Shown: positions 10,485-21,893, numbered from the stretch's first letter. The stretch: 64,000 bases of DNA from Branchipolynoe longqiensis (GCA_030323885.1 CM059203.1:2852001-2916000), one strand, 5' to 3'. Notes: generated from the letters alone by a model not told the origin. Translations and numbers: made by a program.

Positions 10485-11179
10485 TTAAGCCCCAGTCACA
10501 CATACCCGGATCAGGGGCTGGACGAGCCACGGACCATCATCCGGGGTGGTCCGGGGTGATCCGGGGTGATCCGTGGCTCATCTGTGGCTCATCAGTGGCG
10601 ACCCGCCATGATCCGGCCTGATCTGTGGCTTGTCTGGCCCCGTCCGTGCTCCGCCCCGGATGTTTTAAAATGTTTAAAACATCCAGGGCAGTCCGGGGGA
10701 TTTTGCGATCCGGGCTCAATCTGGCATGATCCGGGGGAGGTCTGGGTAGTCTGGGGGTGGTCTGGGGGTGGACCGGGGCAAGTCTGAGCTGTTTGGGGGT
10801 GGTCCGGGACCACTCCCGGACTATCCCGGACTCCCCCCCGTATAGCCACGGACCACTCCCGGACTGCCCGGATAAGACCCGGATCACCCCAGATCAGCCA
10901 TGGATCGGCCCGAACCACCCCCGGATCACTCCCGGATCACTCCCGGCTCGTGCGGGACTAGTCCGTGGCTACACCGGGGAGTCCGGGGGGAGTCTGGGGC
11001 GGTCCGGGGCGATCCGGCCTCTGGTCCGGGGGGAGTCCGGGAAGGTATGACTGCAAGGCAAAAAACAACGAAAACAGTGATTTTATCCGGGGGCAGTCCA
11101 GGACAGTCCGGGCGATTGGTCCGGGGGTGGTCCGGCTCAAAATCTGGTGCTCGTCCGGGTAGGTATGACTGGGGCTTAA
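10485..11179. mobile_element. Foldback element FB-B (CCGGGG/CCGGATC words)
   Basis: It is flanked by TTAA on both sides (10485-10488, 11176-11179). Inverted ends are GCCCCAGTCACACATACCCG and (complement) GCCCCAGTCATACCTACCCG. The interior is built of CCGGGG, CCGGATC and CCACGGACCA words in both strands. The palindrome ATGTTTTAAAATGTTTAAAA is near 10660. Many overlapping frames on both strands arise from this and are not genes. Confidence 0.9.
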
Positions 11180-11203
11180 AGTAAAATAGATTATATATAT
11201 ATA

Positions 11204-12173
11204 ATGGGTCGTTCTCAGAAGTTGTGTACCAATAGTGTGACATCAGTACCACAAAATCAAAATGCTGCCAAAGTCCTATAAACAAGTTTCCTCAATGTGC
11301 ATGTCCTTTTGCATCTGAATACTTGAAAATAAACATATTCTGGCATTTTTAAGTGGGTCAAATGATGCTCACACCCAATAAATAGCAGTATAGCATGGAA
11401 ACCAATCTGACTCCAAAATCAAATATTTTCCACACAAAACTTGACATTTTTAGGACATTTCACATGCCACTTGCTTTATAAACAGTAGTAATAATAATTT
11501 GAAACCTCATTGCTATGGTTTTGTCTTATTTGTGAATATTAAAGAGAAAAGCAAAAAAATATTAGCAAGGTAACAGTCAAAGTGGAAACAACAATTTTAC
11601 ACAAATGTTCGGCTCAAATTTCAATGTTTAGGGGCAATTTCAGGATTTATCTTTTACTATACCATAACTGGGTCCATGCATAGAGTGTCAAATGGTGAAA
11701 ATAGTTCCTGTACTGTATCTGTACTCAGTGTTTGATACAGAGTTTCATAGTACTTGCAAGTGGAAACGAAATGTTACGATGTTAATGACTCCAGAAAAGG
11801 TTAACTATTTCATAATGTTATCTTCTTTTTTTTTAGAAATAAATGTCTTCAACTTAACGAAGACATTGTATATGACCATTTGAAGTGAAATGAGCTGTTG
11901 TTCAGAGGTTTTCATTAAGTTTGTGACAGTTTATTTTCAATGCTGTTGACAATGTCACAAATTAGTGATGTAATTTTCGATGTATTTAGCTACATCCATT
12001 CCAATAAGATACATAATACACAATATTAACATTTACTTTTGATCTAAAATATCTCCCAAATTATTGGGCTAAATGATGAAATCTAAATATTGACACTCCA
12101 ATAATGGGTTTCTTTGAAACATGCATTTCAAGTAGACTACGTCAAGTGCTACACAGTTTCTGAGAACGACCCA
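11204..12173. mobile_element. TIR element T2
   Basis: Ends TGGGTCGTTCTCAGAAGTTG and (complement) TGGGTCGTTCTCAGAAACTG bound about 970 bp of AT-rich DNA. The first bases resemble those of T1 (GGGTCACTCTC), so the two may share a mobilising enzyme. No long frame inside. Confidence 0.85.
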
Positions 12174-12282
12174 TAATATATTTTTCAATTAAAAATAAGG
12201 AATAAATTTAAAGCCATCGGAGTAGGCAACTTTAATAAGCCGCCACCCGACTATTGATTATTTTCTCCTGGTGACAAAAACT

Positions 12283-12674
12283 TAGATACAATATTCACCC
12301 CTGCCTAGAAATAGAGGTGAAGAACAACCTATTAGAAAAAAATGGTGAGAAGCTGAGTAAATATAACAAGCACGTACATTCTTAATTTAAGAAACAATAT
12401 ATATTCTTTACATACATCTTCATATTTACCCGCTACTTTAGAGTTGAAAAATATAATAAAAAATGTAGCTTAAATGTACTTTAAAGGTCAAATCGACAGC
12501 ATTCTGTGGTCGCCATCTTGTCTTTTTGCATTCTCTCCCATTTCACCCACTCTGCGTCGATTTGATACTGGAACCATTAATTCCACTTCCTGTTCCATAC
12601 TAAAGCAATTTTCGCCCATATTTAGACTACGTTGTTTTCACCCCTACTCTGCCTAGGGATGAATCATTTTATTT
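12283..12674 (-). mobile_element. MITE-R, degraded copy
   Basis: Starts TTAGATACAATATTCACCCC and keeps the GCCATCTTGTCTTTTTGCAT interior. The right end is decayed (GATGAATCATTTTATTT) and no target duplication can be read. Confidence 0.8.
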
Positions 12675-12766
12675 GACGTAAACTCAACTGTTTGTATCTC
12701 CCAGCAGGCCTATGGAGATGGGAGCCACCTGGCGGACAGAACCGACAACTGCCTCCTTCCTATGAG

Positions 12767-12813
12767 TTTGTTTGGGGCTTTACATCCGGGCAACATCTAA
12801 GTTCCTATGAGGA
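12767..12813 (-). mobile_element. SINE-A tail scrap
   Basis: GTTTGTTTGGGGCTTTACAT and CGGGCAACATCTAAG match the SINE-A tail only. Confidence 0.55.
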
Positions 12814-12959
12814 CCTTCCTATGAAGAATGACGCTGCAACCATAGACTACAACATATACGTGGATATAATCTAAAGAGGCATCCAGGAATAGATCAGAAA
12901 CATAAGAAACCAGCCAAAGGATTCTGCTACCGCCCTTTGAATAATCACCTTACTGCAGT

Positions 12960-13220
12960 CTACCGTAAAGTCACATCTATGCCTTGATAACTGGATATTT
13001 TAAACAGAGAATGGTTTGAGTACTGTAAAATCACACCTATTCCATAATATCTGGATATATTACATAGAGAGTAGTTTGAGGATGATAAAATCACATCAAT
13101 ATCTAAATATCTGGATATTTTACACAGAATATTTAGAGTACTGTAAACAAACTCCTATTTCATAATATCAGGATATTTTATGCAGAGAATGGCTTCAGTA
13201 CCATAAAGCCACATCTATAC
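12960..13220. repeat. ~60-bp tandem repeat, left part
   Basis: About four diverged units of a 60-bp sequence (GTAAAATCACATCTAT...ATATCTGGATATTTTACACA). The array resumes at 13854-14000 beyond an inserted TIR element. Confidence 0.8.
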
Positions 13221-13853
13221 CAGAGAGCGTGTATATAAACAGATGAGAGGGACAACTCCCATACTAGACCGTGTAACAGCTGCCGACTGTGGCGCTCCAA
13301 GTGGTGGTTGTTGAACAGTTTACGCATATGGGCAAACTCAAGGCATTGTCAATGGTCTTATGCAATCTTCATACAGAAAAAGTGAAATATCTCTAAAACT
13401 ACACCACATAGAAACAAACTGTTTGGAACACATATAGAAAACATATTTAACGATGAGACTATATTAAATTCATATGGCTAGGGTTCTGTATTTCTATTAA
13501 TTTTGAATAAAATACACGTGTACCCACTACACACGTACGGCAAACTCAAGGCATTGTCAATGGCGGTGAGCAATCTTCACACAGAAAAAGTGAAATATCT
13601 CTAAAACCACATGACCTAGACACAAACCGCTTGGAACACATAGAGAAAACATGTTTACCAAAAGGATTATATTAAATTGATAAGGTTAGGCTTCTGCATT
13701 TCTATTAATTTTGAATAAAACAAATGTTTTGCACTGCACATACCATCAAACTCAAAGCTTGTTCAACAATAACCGCCAGGAACGCCACTGTAGCCTGTGT
13801 TACCGATTTTCGCGGGAGTTGTCCCTCTCATCTGTTTATATACACGCTCTCTG
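13221..13853. mobile_element. hAT-like TIR element with perfect 40-bp ends
   Basis: Positions 13221-13260 (CAGAGAGCGTGTATATAAAC...) and 13814-13853 are perfect inverted repeats of 40 bp. They are flanked by TCTATAC on both sides (13214-13220, 13854-13860). CAGAG-type ends with a 7-8 bp duplication suggest hAT. Inside are two copies of a 208-bp core unit (starts 13331 and 13539) shared with elements that have other ends. No transposase. Confidence 0.92.
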
Positions 13854-14000
13854 TCTATACCTAAATATCTGGATAGTTTGCAGACAGAATGGTTTTAGTA
13901 CCGTAAAATCACATCTATACCTCCATAGTGGGATGTTTTACACAGAGAACAGTTAAATACCGTAAAGTCACACATATTCGATAATATCAGATTATTGAGA
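13854..14000. repeat. ~60-bp tandem repeat, right part
   Basis: Continuation of the array at 12960-13220 (ATCTGGATAGTTTGCAGACA, GTAAAATCACATCTATACCT). Confidence 0.75.
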
Positions 14001-14034
14001 ATTGCTCTCTTTTGAAAGGTATTGCTGTTGCTTT

Positions 14035-14096
14035 CGCTTGTTCGTTTGTTGGGGGTTTTACATCCTAGCAACATCTTAGGTCATATCAGGACGGGA
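14035..14096 (-). mobile_element. SINE-A tail scrap
   Basis: CGTTTGTTGGGGGTTTTACA then GGTCATATCAGGACGGG. It lies about 170 bp before the start codon of the PRRT-like gene, probably in its promoter or 5' UTR. Confidence 0.75.
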
Positions 14097-14269
14097 TTGC
14101 GGCTGGTAACACCAACCAAGTCCACAATGGCTTGGCTGGTTCTCTGAATAGGGAAGCCCTTATTTATTGGAACAAGCATAACAGTCGAATCAAAAGCCAA
14201 TGCCAATCATGCTATTAGACTCACCCTCAAAATCCAGAACCAATCTCATCTAAGTGAAATATTCCCACA

Positions 14270-15481
14270 ATGACAGCACTGAACGACACATCCAACGACA
14301 CCGCCCCAGAAGTACATGCTGAATGGCTTCCCTTTGTAGAACCAGCGCCAAACTTGGATGAGGTAATCAACACTTTCGGCACCTGGTGGTTTGTCCACAT
14401 TTATGTCGTTGCTGCCTTGTTCATCCTCCTCGCACTGTACTCCATCTTCAACATGGGCTACATGATATACTTGCATCGAAAGGGCGAACTAAAAAACATG
14501 CAACAGACAGTGTATTTCATCGCTATAAGCACCTTGATGCTGTTCTTCACAGTGGAGCGAGCGACATTCATGCTTCTCGATGCTTACAATGTTGGAAGAT
14601 CTCTCCCACCGCTAGCCGCCTATCTCTTCATAAGTATTGGGCTTCCGTGTATGACCTCATGTTTCTATCTCATCTTCTATGCATTCTTCAAGGCATCGCG
14701 ACTGAGACTGGTTGGTAAGTCAATCATCAGCATCAAAATCTTACTTGTCGTCATCGTTCTGCACTTTGTGGTGTCGCTCAGCTTAGACCTTGGGGCAGGA
14801 TTGAACATTTATCCAACTATTCTGCTCATGCTGTGCCAGGTTCTCTTCATTGCTTGCGCTATAACCATCGCTGTGATGTACTTTGTCCTATTCGTACGCA
14901 TCTACAAAAAATCTGTTGTTCAGCGGCGTAGAATGATTCGCATTGTTAGCAATAACAACCAGATATCTACAGGCCAGGCAAACTACACCGATAAGGCAAT
15001 GAAAGGCAACCAGCCAAATGAAAACAAGGCAAGTGACCAGGTTCGTTCTCAGAAATCAATTCAGAGCATGCCCCAGCCAATAGTGCCCATCGGTGGGAAA
15101 ATAATCCTGGTGTCTGCCATTCTGCTTGTTATCATCGCCATGTTATATGTCGCAAACATAGTATATCTGCAGTGGACTGACTTTGAAATTGAATCAGCGG
15201 AGCATCTCTGGCTGTGGTATTCCTGGACAATGGTAGTTCGGCTTTGTGAAATAGGGTTGTGCTTTACCATCTCAATGGTCGGCACTCAACCACTCATGCA
15301 CAATGTGCACAAGAGGCGAAGTATGGTGATTATGAAGCGGCGTCAAAAGTCAGCCACAAAGGATATTGACAATGAGGCCTTCAGGTCAGTCACTGCTTTG
15401 AAGAGGGACAGCGATGTTCCAAAGAATTTGAACAGAAGTGAAATAACCAGCAAGATTGAGATAGAGAAACCACTTCCATGA
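14270..15481 (+). CDS. PRRT3/PRRT4-like seven-helix membrane protein
   Basis: A 403-residue intronless frame. The ATG at 14270 (context CCCACAATGA) is the first in frame and precedes all hydrophobic parts. A short acidic N-terminus with NDTS and NDTA glycosylation-like sites is followed by seven hydrophobic helices at about 40-66, 79-100, 114-141, 150-173, 178-208, 282-306 and 320-346. A long basic-polar third inner loop spans 211-277, and the tail is charged. WWFVHIYVVAALFILLALYS, ERATFMLLDAY and WLWYSWTMVVRLCEIG match, from memory, the membrane module of vertebrate PRRT3 and PRRT4, whose function is poorly known. Unlike those, this protein has no long proline-rich outer domain. It could be a complete short relative or the last exon of a longer gene. 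Likely at the cell surface. Confidence 0.85.
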   Translation: MTALNDTSNDTAPEVHAEWLPFVEPAPNLDEVINTFGTWWFVHIYVVAALFILLALYSIFNMGYMIYLHRKGELKNMQQTVYFIAISTLMLFFTVERATFMLLDAYNVGRSLPPLAAYLFISIGLPCMTSCFYLIFYAFFKASRLRLVGKSIISIKILLVVIVLHFVVSLSLDLGAGLNIYPTILLMLCQVLFIACAITIAVMYFVLFVRIYKKSVVQRRRMIRIVSNNNQISTGQANYTDKAMKGNQPNENKASDQVRSQKSIQSMPQPIVPIGGKIILVSAILLVIIAMLYVANIVYLQWTDFEIESAEHLWLWYSWTMVVRLCEIGLCFTISMVGTQPLMHNVHKRRSMVIMKRRQKSATKDIDNEAFRSVTALKRDSDVPKNLNRSEITSKIEIEKPLP

Positions 15482-15504
15482 GAAAATAACAATGACGACA
15501 CTCT

Positions 15505-16342
15505 TGAATGATGTGATTGGCTTCCCTGATGTAAATGGCTTCCCTAATTTAAATGGCTTCCCTGATGTAAATGGCTTCCCTAATTTAAATGGCTTCCCTG
15601 ATGTAAATGGCTTCCCTGGTGTAAATAGCTTCCCTACTGTAAATGGATTCCCCGATGTAAATGGCTTCCCTGATGTAAATGGCTTCCCTGACGTAAATGG
15701 TTTCCCTGACATAAATGGCTTCCCTGATGTAAATGGCTTCCCTGACGTAAATGGCTTCCCTGACACAAATGGATTCCCTGATGTAAATGGCTTCCCTGAT
15801 GTAAATGGCTTCCCTGATGTAAATGGCTTCCCTGATGTAAATGGCTTCCCTGATGTAAATGGCTTCCCTGATGTAAATGGCTTCCCTGATGTAAATGGCT
15901 TCCCTGATGTAAATAGCTTCCATACCGTAGATGGATTCCCGATGTAAATGGATTCCCCTATGTAAATTGATTCCCTGATGTAAATGGCTTCCCTGATGTA
16001 AATGGCTTCCCTGATGTAAATGGTTTCCCTGACATAAATGGCTTCCCTGACATAAATGGCTTCCCTGACGTAAATGGCTTCCCTGATGCAAATGGATTCC
16101 CTGATGTAAATGGATTCCCTGATGTAAATGGCTTCCCTGATGTACATGGCTTCCCTGATGTGAATGGCTTCCCTGATGTGAATGGCTTCCCTGATATGAA
16201 TAGCTTCCCTACTGTAAATGAATTGCCCGATGTAAATGAATTCCCTGATGTGAATGGCTTCCCTGATGTAAATGGATTCCCTGATGTGAATGGCTTCCCT
16301 ACGGTAAATGGCTGCCCTGATGTAAATGGCTTCCCTGCTTAA
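15505..16342. repeat. 18-bp minisatellite after the PRRT-like gene
   Basis: About 46 copies of GATGTAAATGGCTTCCCT start within 30 bp of the stop codon at 15481. Variants (ACTGTAAATGGATTCCCC, AATTTAAATGGCTTCCCT) recur at intervals, implying higher-order duplication of blocks. Being a multiple of three, it is open in several frames on both strands (FPDVNG on plus). It is out of frame with the gene, so it is probably 3' UTR or flank. AATAAA follows at about 16428. Confidence 0.95.
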
Positions 16343-16344
16343 TG

Positions 16345-17438
16345 CTGCGTAATGTTATGTCCTTGAATTGCATCTCAACGGGAAAGGATCATTCCTTCAG
16401 GCAGAATTAGACTGAAGAAATTTTAGTAATAAATAACCTCGATATAGTGTGATATCTACATAGATTTCTTGTATATTCTAATATGCTTTTAGCCATTCGT
16501 ACGATGCTAAATAATCTTATTATTATAATAGAGACGGTTCAGGCAGCAAAAGTAGGCAACGGACCAGTAGACAGGTAGATTTACTTGGAATTGATAGTTT
16601 ATTATCCGAGATAAACTACATATCTGGCTGAAAGGTATAATAGCCAATCACATATATAATTAGATATTAAATTTAGTAAAGATCAATGAGAACTAAATGT
16701 ATAAATAAATAAATGGAATTTAACGTTGGAGGATGCCTGCAGCATGTCTGACATGTCTGACATGTCCGACATGCTCGAGTGCAGTGCTCAAACGTCCTTC
16801 CCTCAGAGGCAAGCCAATAGATATGCTAGCAGACACCACCTAGTGAGGGAAGGAAGAACTCGCCCTTTCTCAGCACTTATCACATTTGCAGGCTCAAGCA
16901 AAGACCCTATAATACTAAGACGGCTCACTCAGCCTGTACTGCGTAATCAGAATGATCAAACCCACCACTTGGTGCGCTGGCTGTTCTCTTGGTTAAACAG
17001 TTGCTATATTATATGTATAAATGTATATATCAATGTGACAGATGTGTGATGACGGTGATGATGATGCTGATCCTGATGATGATGTGTATTTGTTCATAGC
17101 AATTTCATATTGATGTGTATTCATATTTACCTATCTCATGTATAATATAATTGTATGTGTTTACACATGAAACACCAACCAGCAGCCGGGCTGATCAAAC
17201 CCACGACGAGGTGGCACTGCAAAATTTACATTACCATGGGAGAGATAGGGAGTGAGCTGTCTTAGTGGTATAGGGTCTTTGGCTCAAGTAGGCAAGTGAT
17301 GCAAAGAAGTGCATGTAACTCATCCTAGGCCTGCAAATGCCTAACTAAGCTCAGCCCACGTCAATGCCAATATGATTCCCTGTTTATATGGCGCGGTAAA
17401 CTGCTTCGTTAGTTCTGGGAGTGCTCACTCACCAGATG
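16345..17438. other. No gene recognised
   Basis: Mostly single-copy-looking AT-rich DNA. There is a short GACATGTCT repeat near 16748 and a GATGATGATG run near 17050. The 107-codon frame at 16726 has no recognisable family. Confidence 0.5.
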
Positions 17439-17902
17439 GCCAGATCTCACAGTGGGGCAGCACTAGTTTGTTTGTTGTTGTTTTACGTCCTAGCAACATC
17501 TGAGGTCATATGAGGATGGCTACCCACTTGTGACAGTGCGCACTCATGGCGACTTCATAGTGCTGTCCCACTGGGAGACCAGGCCGCCAGCACCATGACT
17601 TGATATCCCACTCAGTCACATTTTCCTGACACTGAGCCAACCAGTCCTTGTCCTATCCTAATAATGCCGAGCACCAGGCTAGGAAGCAACAAGTATCAAT
17701 TTTTAAGTCATTGGTTTGACTAGACCAGGGTTCGAACCCACGATCCCGATTTACCAACATGGGAGACAAACGCTCTAACTCATTCGGCCATCCTGTCTTG
17801 TCGGGGTAGCACTATAAAGTCAGCATAGCATGAGTGGGCACTATCACAAATCAGCACTCGCCCTGATATAACCTTATGTAAAGCCTGGAACAAATAAACA
17901 AA
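17439..17902 (+). mobile_element. SINE-A, host of a nested SINE-A
   Basis: The plus-strand rear part reads CTCACAGTGGGGCAGCACTA, is interrupted at 17466-17797, and resumes GGGGTAGCACTATAAAGTCA to CTGGAACAAATAAACAAAC. The repeated GGGGyAGCACTA is the 12-bp target duplication. Confidence 0.88.
17466..17797 (-). mobile_element. SINE-A, full copy inside another SINE-A
   Basis: Complete minus-strand copy from TTTGTTTGTTGTTGTTTTAC to TCATTCGGCCATCCTGTC. Antiparallel insertion of the same family. Confidence 0.93.
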
Positions 17903-18173
17903 CCTTCCTATTACTAATCCATCATTGAATACTTTGGGAAAATGTCAACATTGGGTGTAAATTATTCTAGTTTGCATGTAGAGTCGGTCGCCATTTGTTT
18001 GCTATATAAAATTAATAGTACTTGCCGCCTAAGCAATTTTAAATAACCTCTTTTTTGTCTTCCTTAAAAAAGAAATCTATAATGTTATTTAACAAAGCAT
18101 GGGTCTTAGCTTAATGCACGATATGTACCTAAGAATAGTAATTGAACTGTCATTGACTTTTACAGGTAGAGCA

Positions 18174-18440
18174 TATATGAGACTGTCTCAAAAGGTGCTA
18201 AGCAATATGGGACAAAACTTTGTCCATTGTAACGATCAACATACTATCTGTTTATGTATTTGGTCAGGATAAACTGATTTGTTTTATACATGGTGTTTCA
18301 TAATCCTAATAGAATACATATTGATTTGAAGCAAATGTCCTTGTGTTTTCAGTGTAACCGTTTCTGTGCTGTTTTGTGTCAATCGTTATAATGGATAAAA
18401 AAGAGAAGAGTGATCACCTTTTGAGACGGGCTCATATTAT
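18174..18440. mobile_element. Short TIR element (MITE)
   Basis: Ends ATATGAGACTGTCTCAAAAG and (complement) ATATGAGCCCGTCTCAAAAG, about 267 bp apart. The family is unknown. Confidence 0.8.
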
Positions 18441-18509
18441 GCAACACAAAATTCAGAAATCATAGCAGTGTTTAATAAGAAACTACTAAAAAATAATCCA
18501 ACCTAGAAA

Positions 18510-18695
18510 AACAGATGATGCTTAAATGGATTAACACAAAGTATAGTAAAAGCTGGATTTTGGACTTTTTGTAATCTACAAACAGTTACATGCCATAAAC
18601 AAGAAGCAAGAAAACCTAAATCAGTACTCAAAATTAAATTCCGAAGATTTAAATCAAATTGAATTAGCGCTGCTGAGCAGTGAAAACAAGTGTTC
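18510..18695. repeat. Dispersed repeat, copy 1
   Basis: TTAAATGGATTAACACAAAG, then ATCTACAAACAGTTACA and CAGTGAAAACAAGTGTT. It matches 59925-60078 in the same order. The nature of the element is unknown. Confidence 0.7.
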
Positions 18696-18972
18696 ACACC
18701 CTTATTTGTTATGAGCAGGGTAAATACATTAATCACTAAAAGAACGTATATTTTCCCTGCAAGAGAAAATAAACTCAACCCAAACCTAGTCTTTGCCTCT
18801 TATTCTGCTTCGATTATTTATATGTTAAATATAAATGGGGTTTTATATAAATATTATAGTAATGGAACTGGAGTAGGTTATATGTATGAAGGCCCGTGGA
18901 AAGTTCTAGAAAAAAACAGCTTGAGCTGTATGGTTAACGCTTGCATGTGCATGTAAGTAGGGCTTGTGGGTG

Positions 18973-19492
18973 CTGTGTAGGGGTTTATAAGGCGGTGTTG
19001 CAGTTTCCGCGGAACACCAGTTTGCGAGGGACACATCGCTTCTGCGCATGCGTCAAAATCGAACAGCATCATCACTAACCTTATAAATTTAATATATTGT
19101 TTTTGGTAAAGATGTTTTCTATATGTGTACCAAGCGATTTGTTTCTAGGTGGTGTGGTTTTAGAGATATTTCACTTTTGCTGTATTTTCTGTATGCAAAT
19201 TGCTCACGACCATTGACAATGCCTTGAGTTTGATGGTGCACGCAGTGCAAAACATTAGTTTTATTCAAAATTAATAGAAATCAAAAACCCTCACCTTATA
19301 AATTTAACATAATCTTGTTGGTAAAGATGTTTTCTATATGTGTACAAAGCGGTTTATTTCTAGGTGGTGTAATTTTAGAGATATTTGACTTTTTCTGTAT
19401 GAAGATCACTCACGGCCATTGACAATGCATTTGAATGGATGTGTCCCTCGCAAACTGGTGTGCCGCGGAAACTGCAACATCGGCCCCACACA
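18973..19492. mobile_element. TIR element with 208-bp core
   Basis: Ends include TTGCAGTTTCCGCGGAACAC and CAGTTTGCGAGGGACACATC, inverted at 19437-19480. Between them are two core units (CAAAGCGGTTTATTTCTAGG, AATTTTGAATAAAAC type) that also occur in the hAT-like element at 13221. Confidence 0.85.
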
Positions 19493-19600
19493 ATAGTGAG
19501 ACACCTGCTGCCACTGAATTTCGTTTTAAATAAAGGATTGGTCTTATTCAGATAGAGATTTGAGAACGACATTGGTATTGTGTTGGTTGTGTAATGGATA

Positions 19601-19602
<2 letters not shown>

Positions 19603-19639
<37 letters not shown>

Positions 19640-19641
19640 TA
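19603..19641. repeat. (TA)n microsatellite
   Basis: Nearly pure TA run, directly followed by TTAA and a MITE-P copy. Confidence 0.95.
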
Positions 19642-20005
19642 TTAAAGTTGCATAGTCCGATGGTTTTGAATTTCTGTAATTTTTCTGAGATAAATATATA
19701 AAATCTATCATCAGTATCTACTTTACATTAGTTTAAAGTTACTTATATTTTAAATGGTAAACTTTTTAGATATTTGAAGTACAAACATGGACAATTAGTT
19801 TCGGCAAGCTTGCCAACATTCAGACACCATAGACTTCTGCAGAAACAGGTTCTAAAACTTCTATTAAATTGACTCAATATTCCCTTCAATGCAGAAATAA
19901 ATGTTTAATAATTGCATCAGTATCTAAGTTAGATATGTAGAATCAAATCTAGATAATTATTTTGGTTTTGAAAATTTCATATTTCATCGGACTCTGCAGC
20001 TTTAA
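19642..20005 (+). mobile_element. MITE-P, full copy
   Basis: TTAAAGTTGCATAGTCCGAT to ATCGGACTCTGCAGCTTTAA, in a TA repeat. TTAA on both sides. Confidence 0.92.
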
Positions 20006-20203
20006 TTACTGGCATGTCCACAGCTGGACAGGACCGAAGGCCAACTCGAAGACATCGAGACAAGTTAGACAACAGGAGAGAGAACCTACCCACAGAGGAA
20101 GCAAGATGTGGAAAGTGCCCCCCCTCCCATCCCCGAATTAGAAGTGCTCCTACATTCTTGCGATTTAAGTCATCTCTCAGAATATATTTAACACCACAGT
20201 CAA

Positions 20204-20765
20204 ACTAGGCTTCATGACCACTTGCGACAAAAAAAAGGGGTGGTCACAAGTCGTCGCAAGAAAGTTTTGATGTGGTCCTCAATGGTCGCCAGTCTCATTG
20301 CGACCACATTGGTCACAAGAAGGCTGTAGGTTTTACCAAAAAAACCTGCTTGCGACAAAAATGGAGATCATCAACCATTTTCATAGTTTGGCGATCAGTC
20401 GGGGACCATCACTGACTAATCACGGACTGGTCGGCGACTGTGGCACCACTGCCTACCACCTGCCACTGCCTACCACCTTGGTGATCAGTTGGCGAGTGAT
20501 CAGGGACTGATCTGCAATCGAACGCTGATTAGTTGCAAACCAGTCACAGAACAATCGCTGATTGTTTGCCAACTGCTCGCCAACCAATAATGGCCAACTG
20601 ATCACCAACCGATCACCAACCAGTCTTCCTTCCCTGGTCTTCGGCTGCAGTTCTCAACCACATTTTTTCATGCATTTCTTTTTGCTTTGGTCACAAGGAG
20701 GTTAATGACCAATGTGGATTTTTTTTGTCGCTAGTGGCCGCAAGCGTAGTATGATTGGGGCCCTT
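20204..20765. mobile_element. Foldback element FB-G (GCGACCA words)
   Basis: Left CTAGGCTTCATGACCACTTG and right (complement) GGGCCCCAATCATACTACGC, converging on TTGCGAC/GCGACAAAAAAA. The interior repeats GGTCGCCA, GATCAGTCGG and CAACCGATCACC in both directions. Its ends resemble the TTAAGCCCCnGTCACAC group. Confidence 0.75.
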
Positions 20766-20893
20766 CATCTCAGCGATTGCTGAAAACCATCTTACCCTAC
20801 TCTGGGCCTAGCTTGCCTCCTCCCCTCCCCCCCGCCCCCCATCCCATCATTCCCCGCTCCACAAATTCCAATAGCATCAGAATAGAGACCCTT

Positions 20894-21475
20894 GCTCAGT
20901 AGTATAGAGAGGACCGATATGGGTCCATATTACGTAATCGTCCCGTGTCAGAGTACCAATGCGGGTCAATGACCTTAAATGACTGCACTGTTGAGGAATA
21001 GTGACCTTAAATGACCCATTGCGTGTATACAGGAGACTGGAACGGTGACATCATCAATCCAGTCAAAAAGGTCAAATGAGTTCAACCAAAAACAGATATC
21101 CATCCTGCAAGCGAAGGTCAAATGAGTTCAACCAAAACCAGATGCCCATCCTGCAAGGTAGAACGGTGACATCATCATTCCAGTCAAAAAGGTCAAATGA
21201 GTTCAACCAAAAACAGCTGTCCATCCTGCAAGCGAAGGTAAAATGAGTTCAATCAAAAACAGATGACCATCCTGCAAGGTAGAACAGTGACGTCATCATT
21301 CCAGTCAAAAAGGTCAAATGAGTTCAACCTAAAATCCTGCAAACACAAAATGGGTCATTTAAGGTCACTATCCCTCAACAGTGCGGTCATTTAAGGTCAT
21401 TGTCCCGCATCGGTCCTCTGATGCGGGACGATTACGTAATATGGACCCATATCGGTCCTGTCTATACTACTTTGC
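20894..21475. mobile_element. Foldback element with ~125-bp arms
   Basis: GCTCAGTAGTATAGAGAGGA... and, inverted, GCAAAGTAGTATAGACAGGA. The arms extend through GATATGGGTCCATATTACGT and AATGACCTTAAATGAC for about 125 bp each. The loop holds direct repeats of about 120 bp (GAACGGTGACATCATCA, GGTCAAATGAGTTCAACCAA). No coding capacity. Confidence 0.88.
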
Positions 21476-21603
21476 TCTCCTTCTCCTGCATCCATTGTGT
21501 GCTCATTGCTTATCTACTAACGCTAAAACTTTACAACTACCAAACTTATAATAGATATACAAATGTTTCCGCACTTGCCCCATATTTTTTTCTTGACGAT
21601 TTA

Positions 21604-21893
21604 TACTGCCTATCCTGGATAAGTCTGAATAGACTTGTTTTCACCATTAGACAGTTTGTCAATAGAAAGCCCGAGCCTATACTTTTACCGACCCAAAGGA
21701 TTTTTAACCTCCCACACCACATAGACATGGTATGAGAGCAACTGGCCTTTGATGATGCTGTAAATTATACACAGCGGTGGAAATCCAAATTGGCAGAGAT
21801 AGGGGCATGGAGAATTGAACCACCGACCTTCAGATTAGGGGTCTGACCTAGGAAAAAAGCCAGGCACTCTAACCACTCTGCCACAGAGAACAC
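21604..21893 (-). mobile_element. SINE-B, tail type 2
   Basis: tRNA-derived SINE. The head, in sense, is CTCTGTGGCAGAGTGGTTAG with B box GGTGGTTCAATTCTCC. The body contains TTGGATTTCCACCGCTGTGT and ATGTCTATGTGGTGTGGGAG. The tail is GACAAACTGTCTAATGGTG... then TCTATTCAGACTTATCC. Confidence 0.9.

Noticed and set aside
10537..11285. Several overlapping frames of 60-119 codons on both strands
   Set aside because: They lie in the GC-rich words of foldback element FB-B; no domain recognisable.
12672..12757. Plus-strand exon-like stretch after TTGTATCTCCCAG
   Set aside because: Only about 20 codons, no proper donor, no family match.
15492..15947. 151-codon frame of FPDVNG repeats, and 168-253 codon frames on the other strand
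   Set aside because: The 18-bp unit is a multiple of three without stops, so several frames stay open. No secretion signal or flanking coding sequence.
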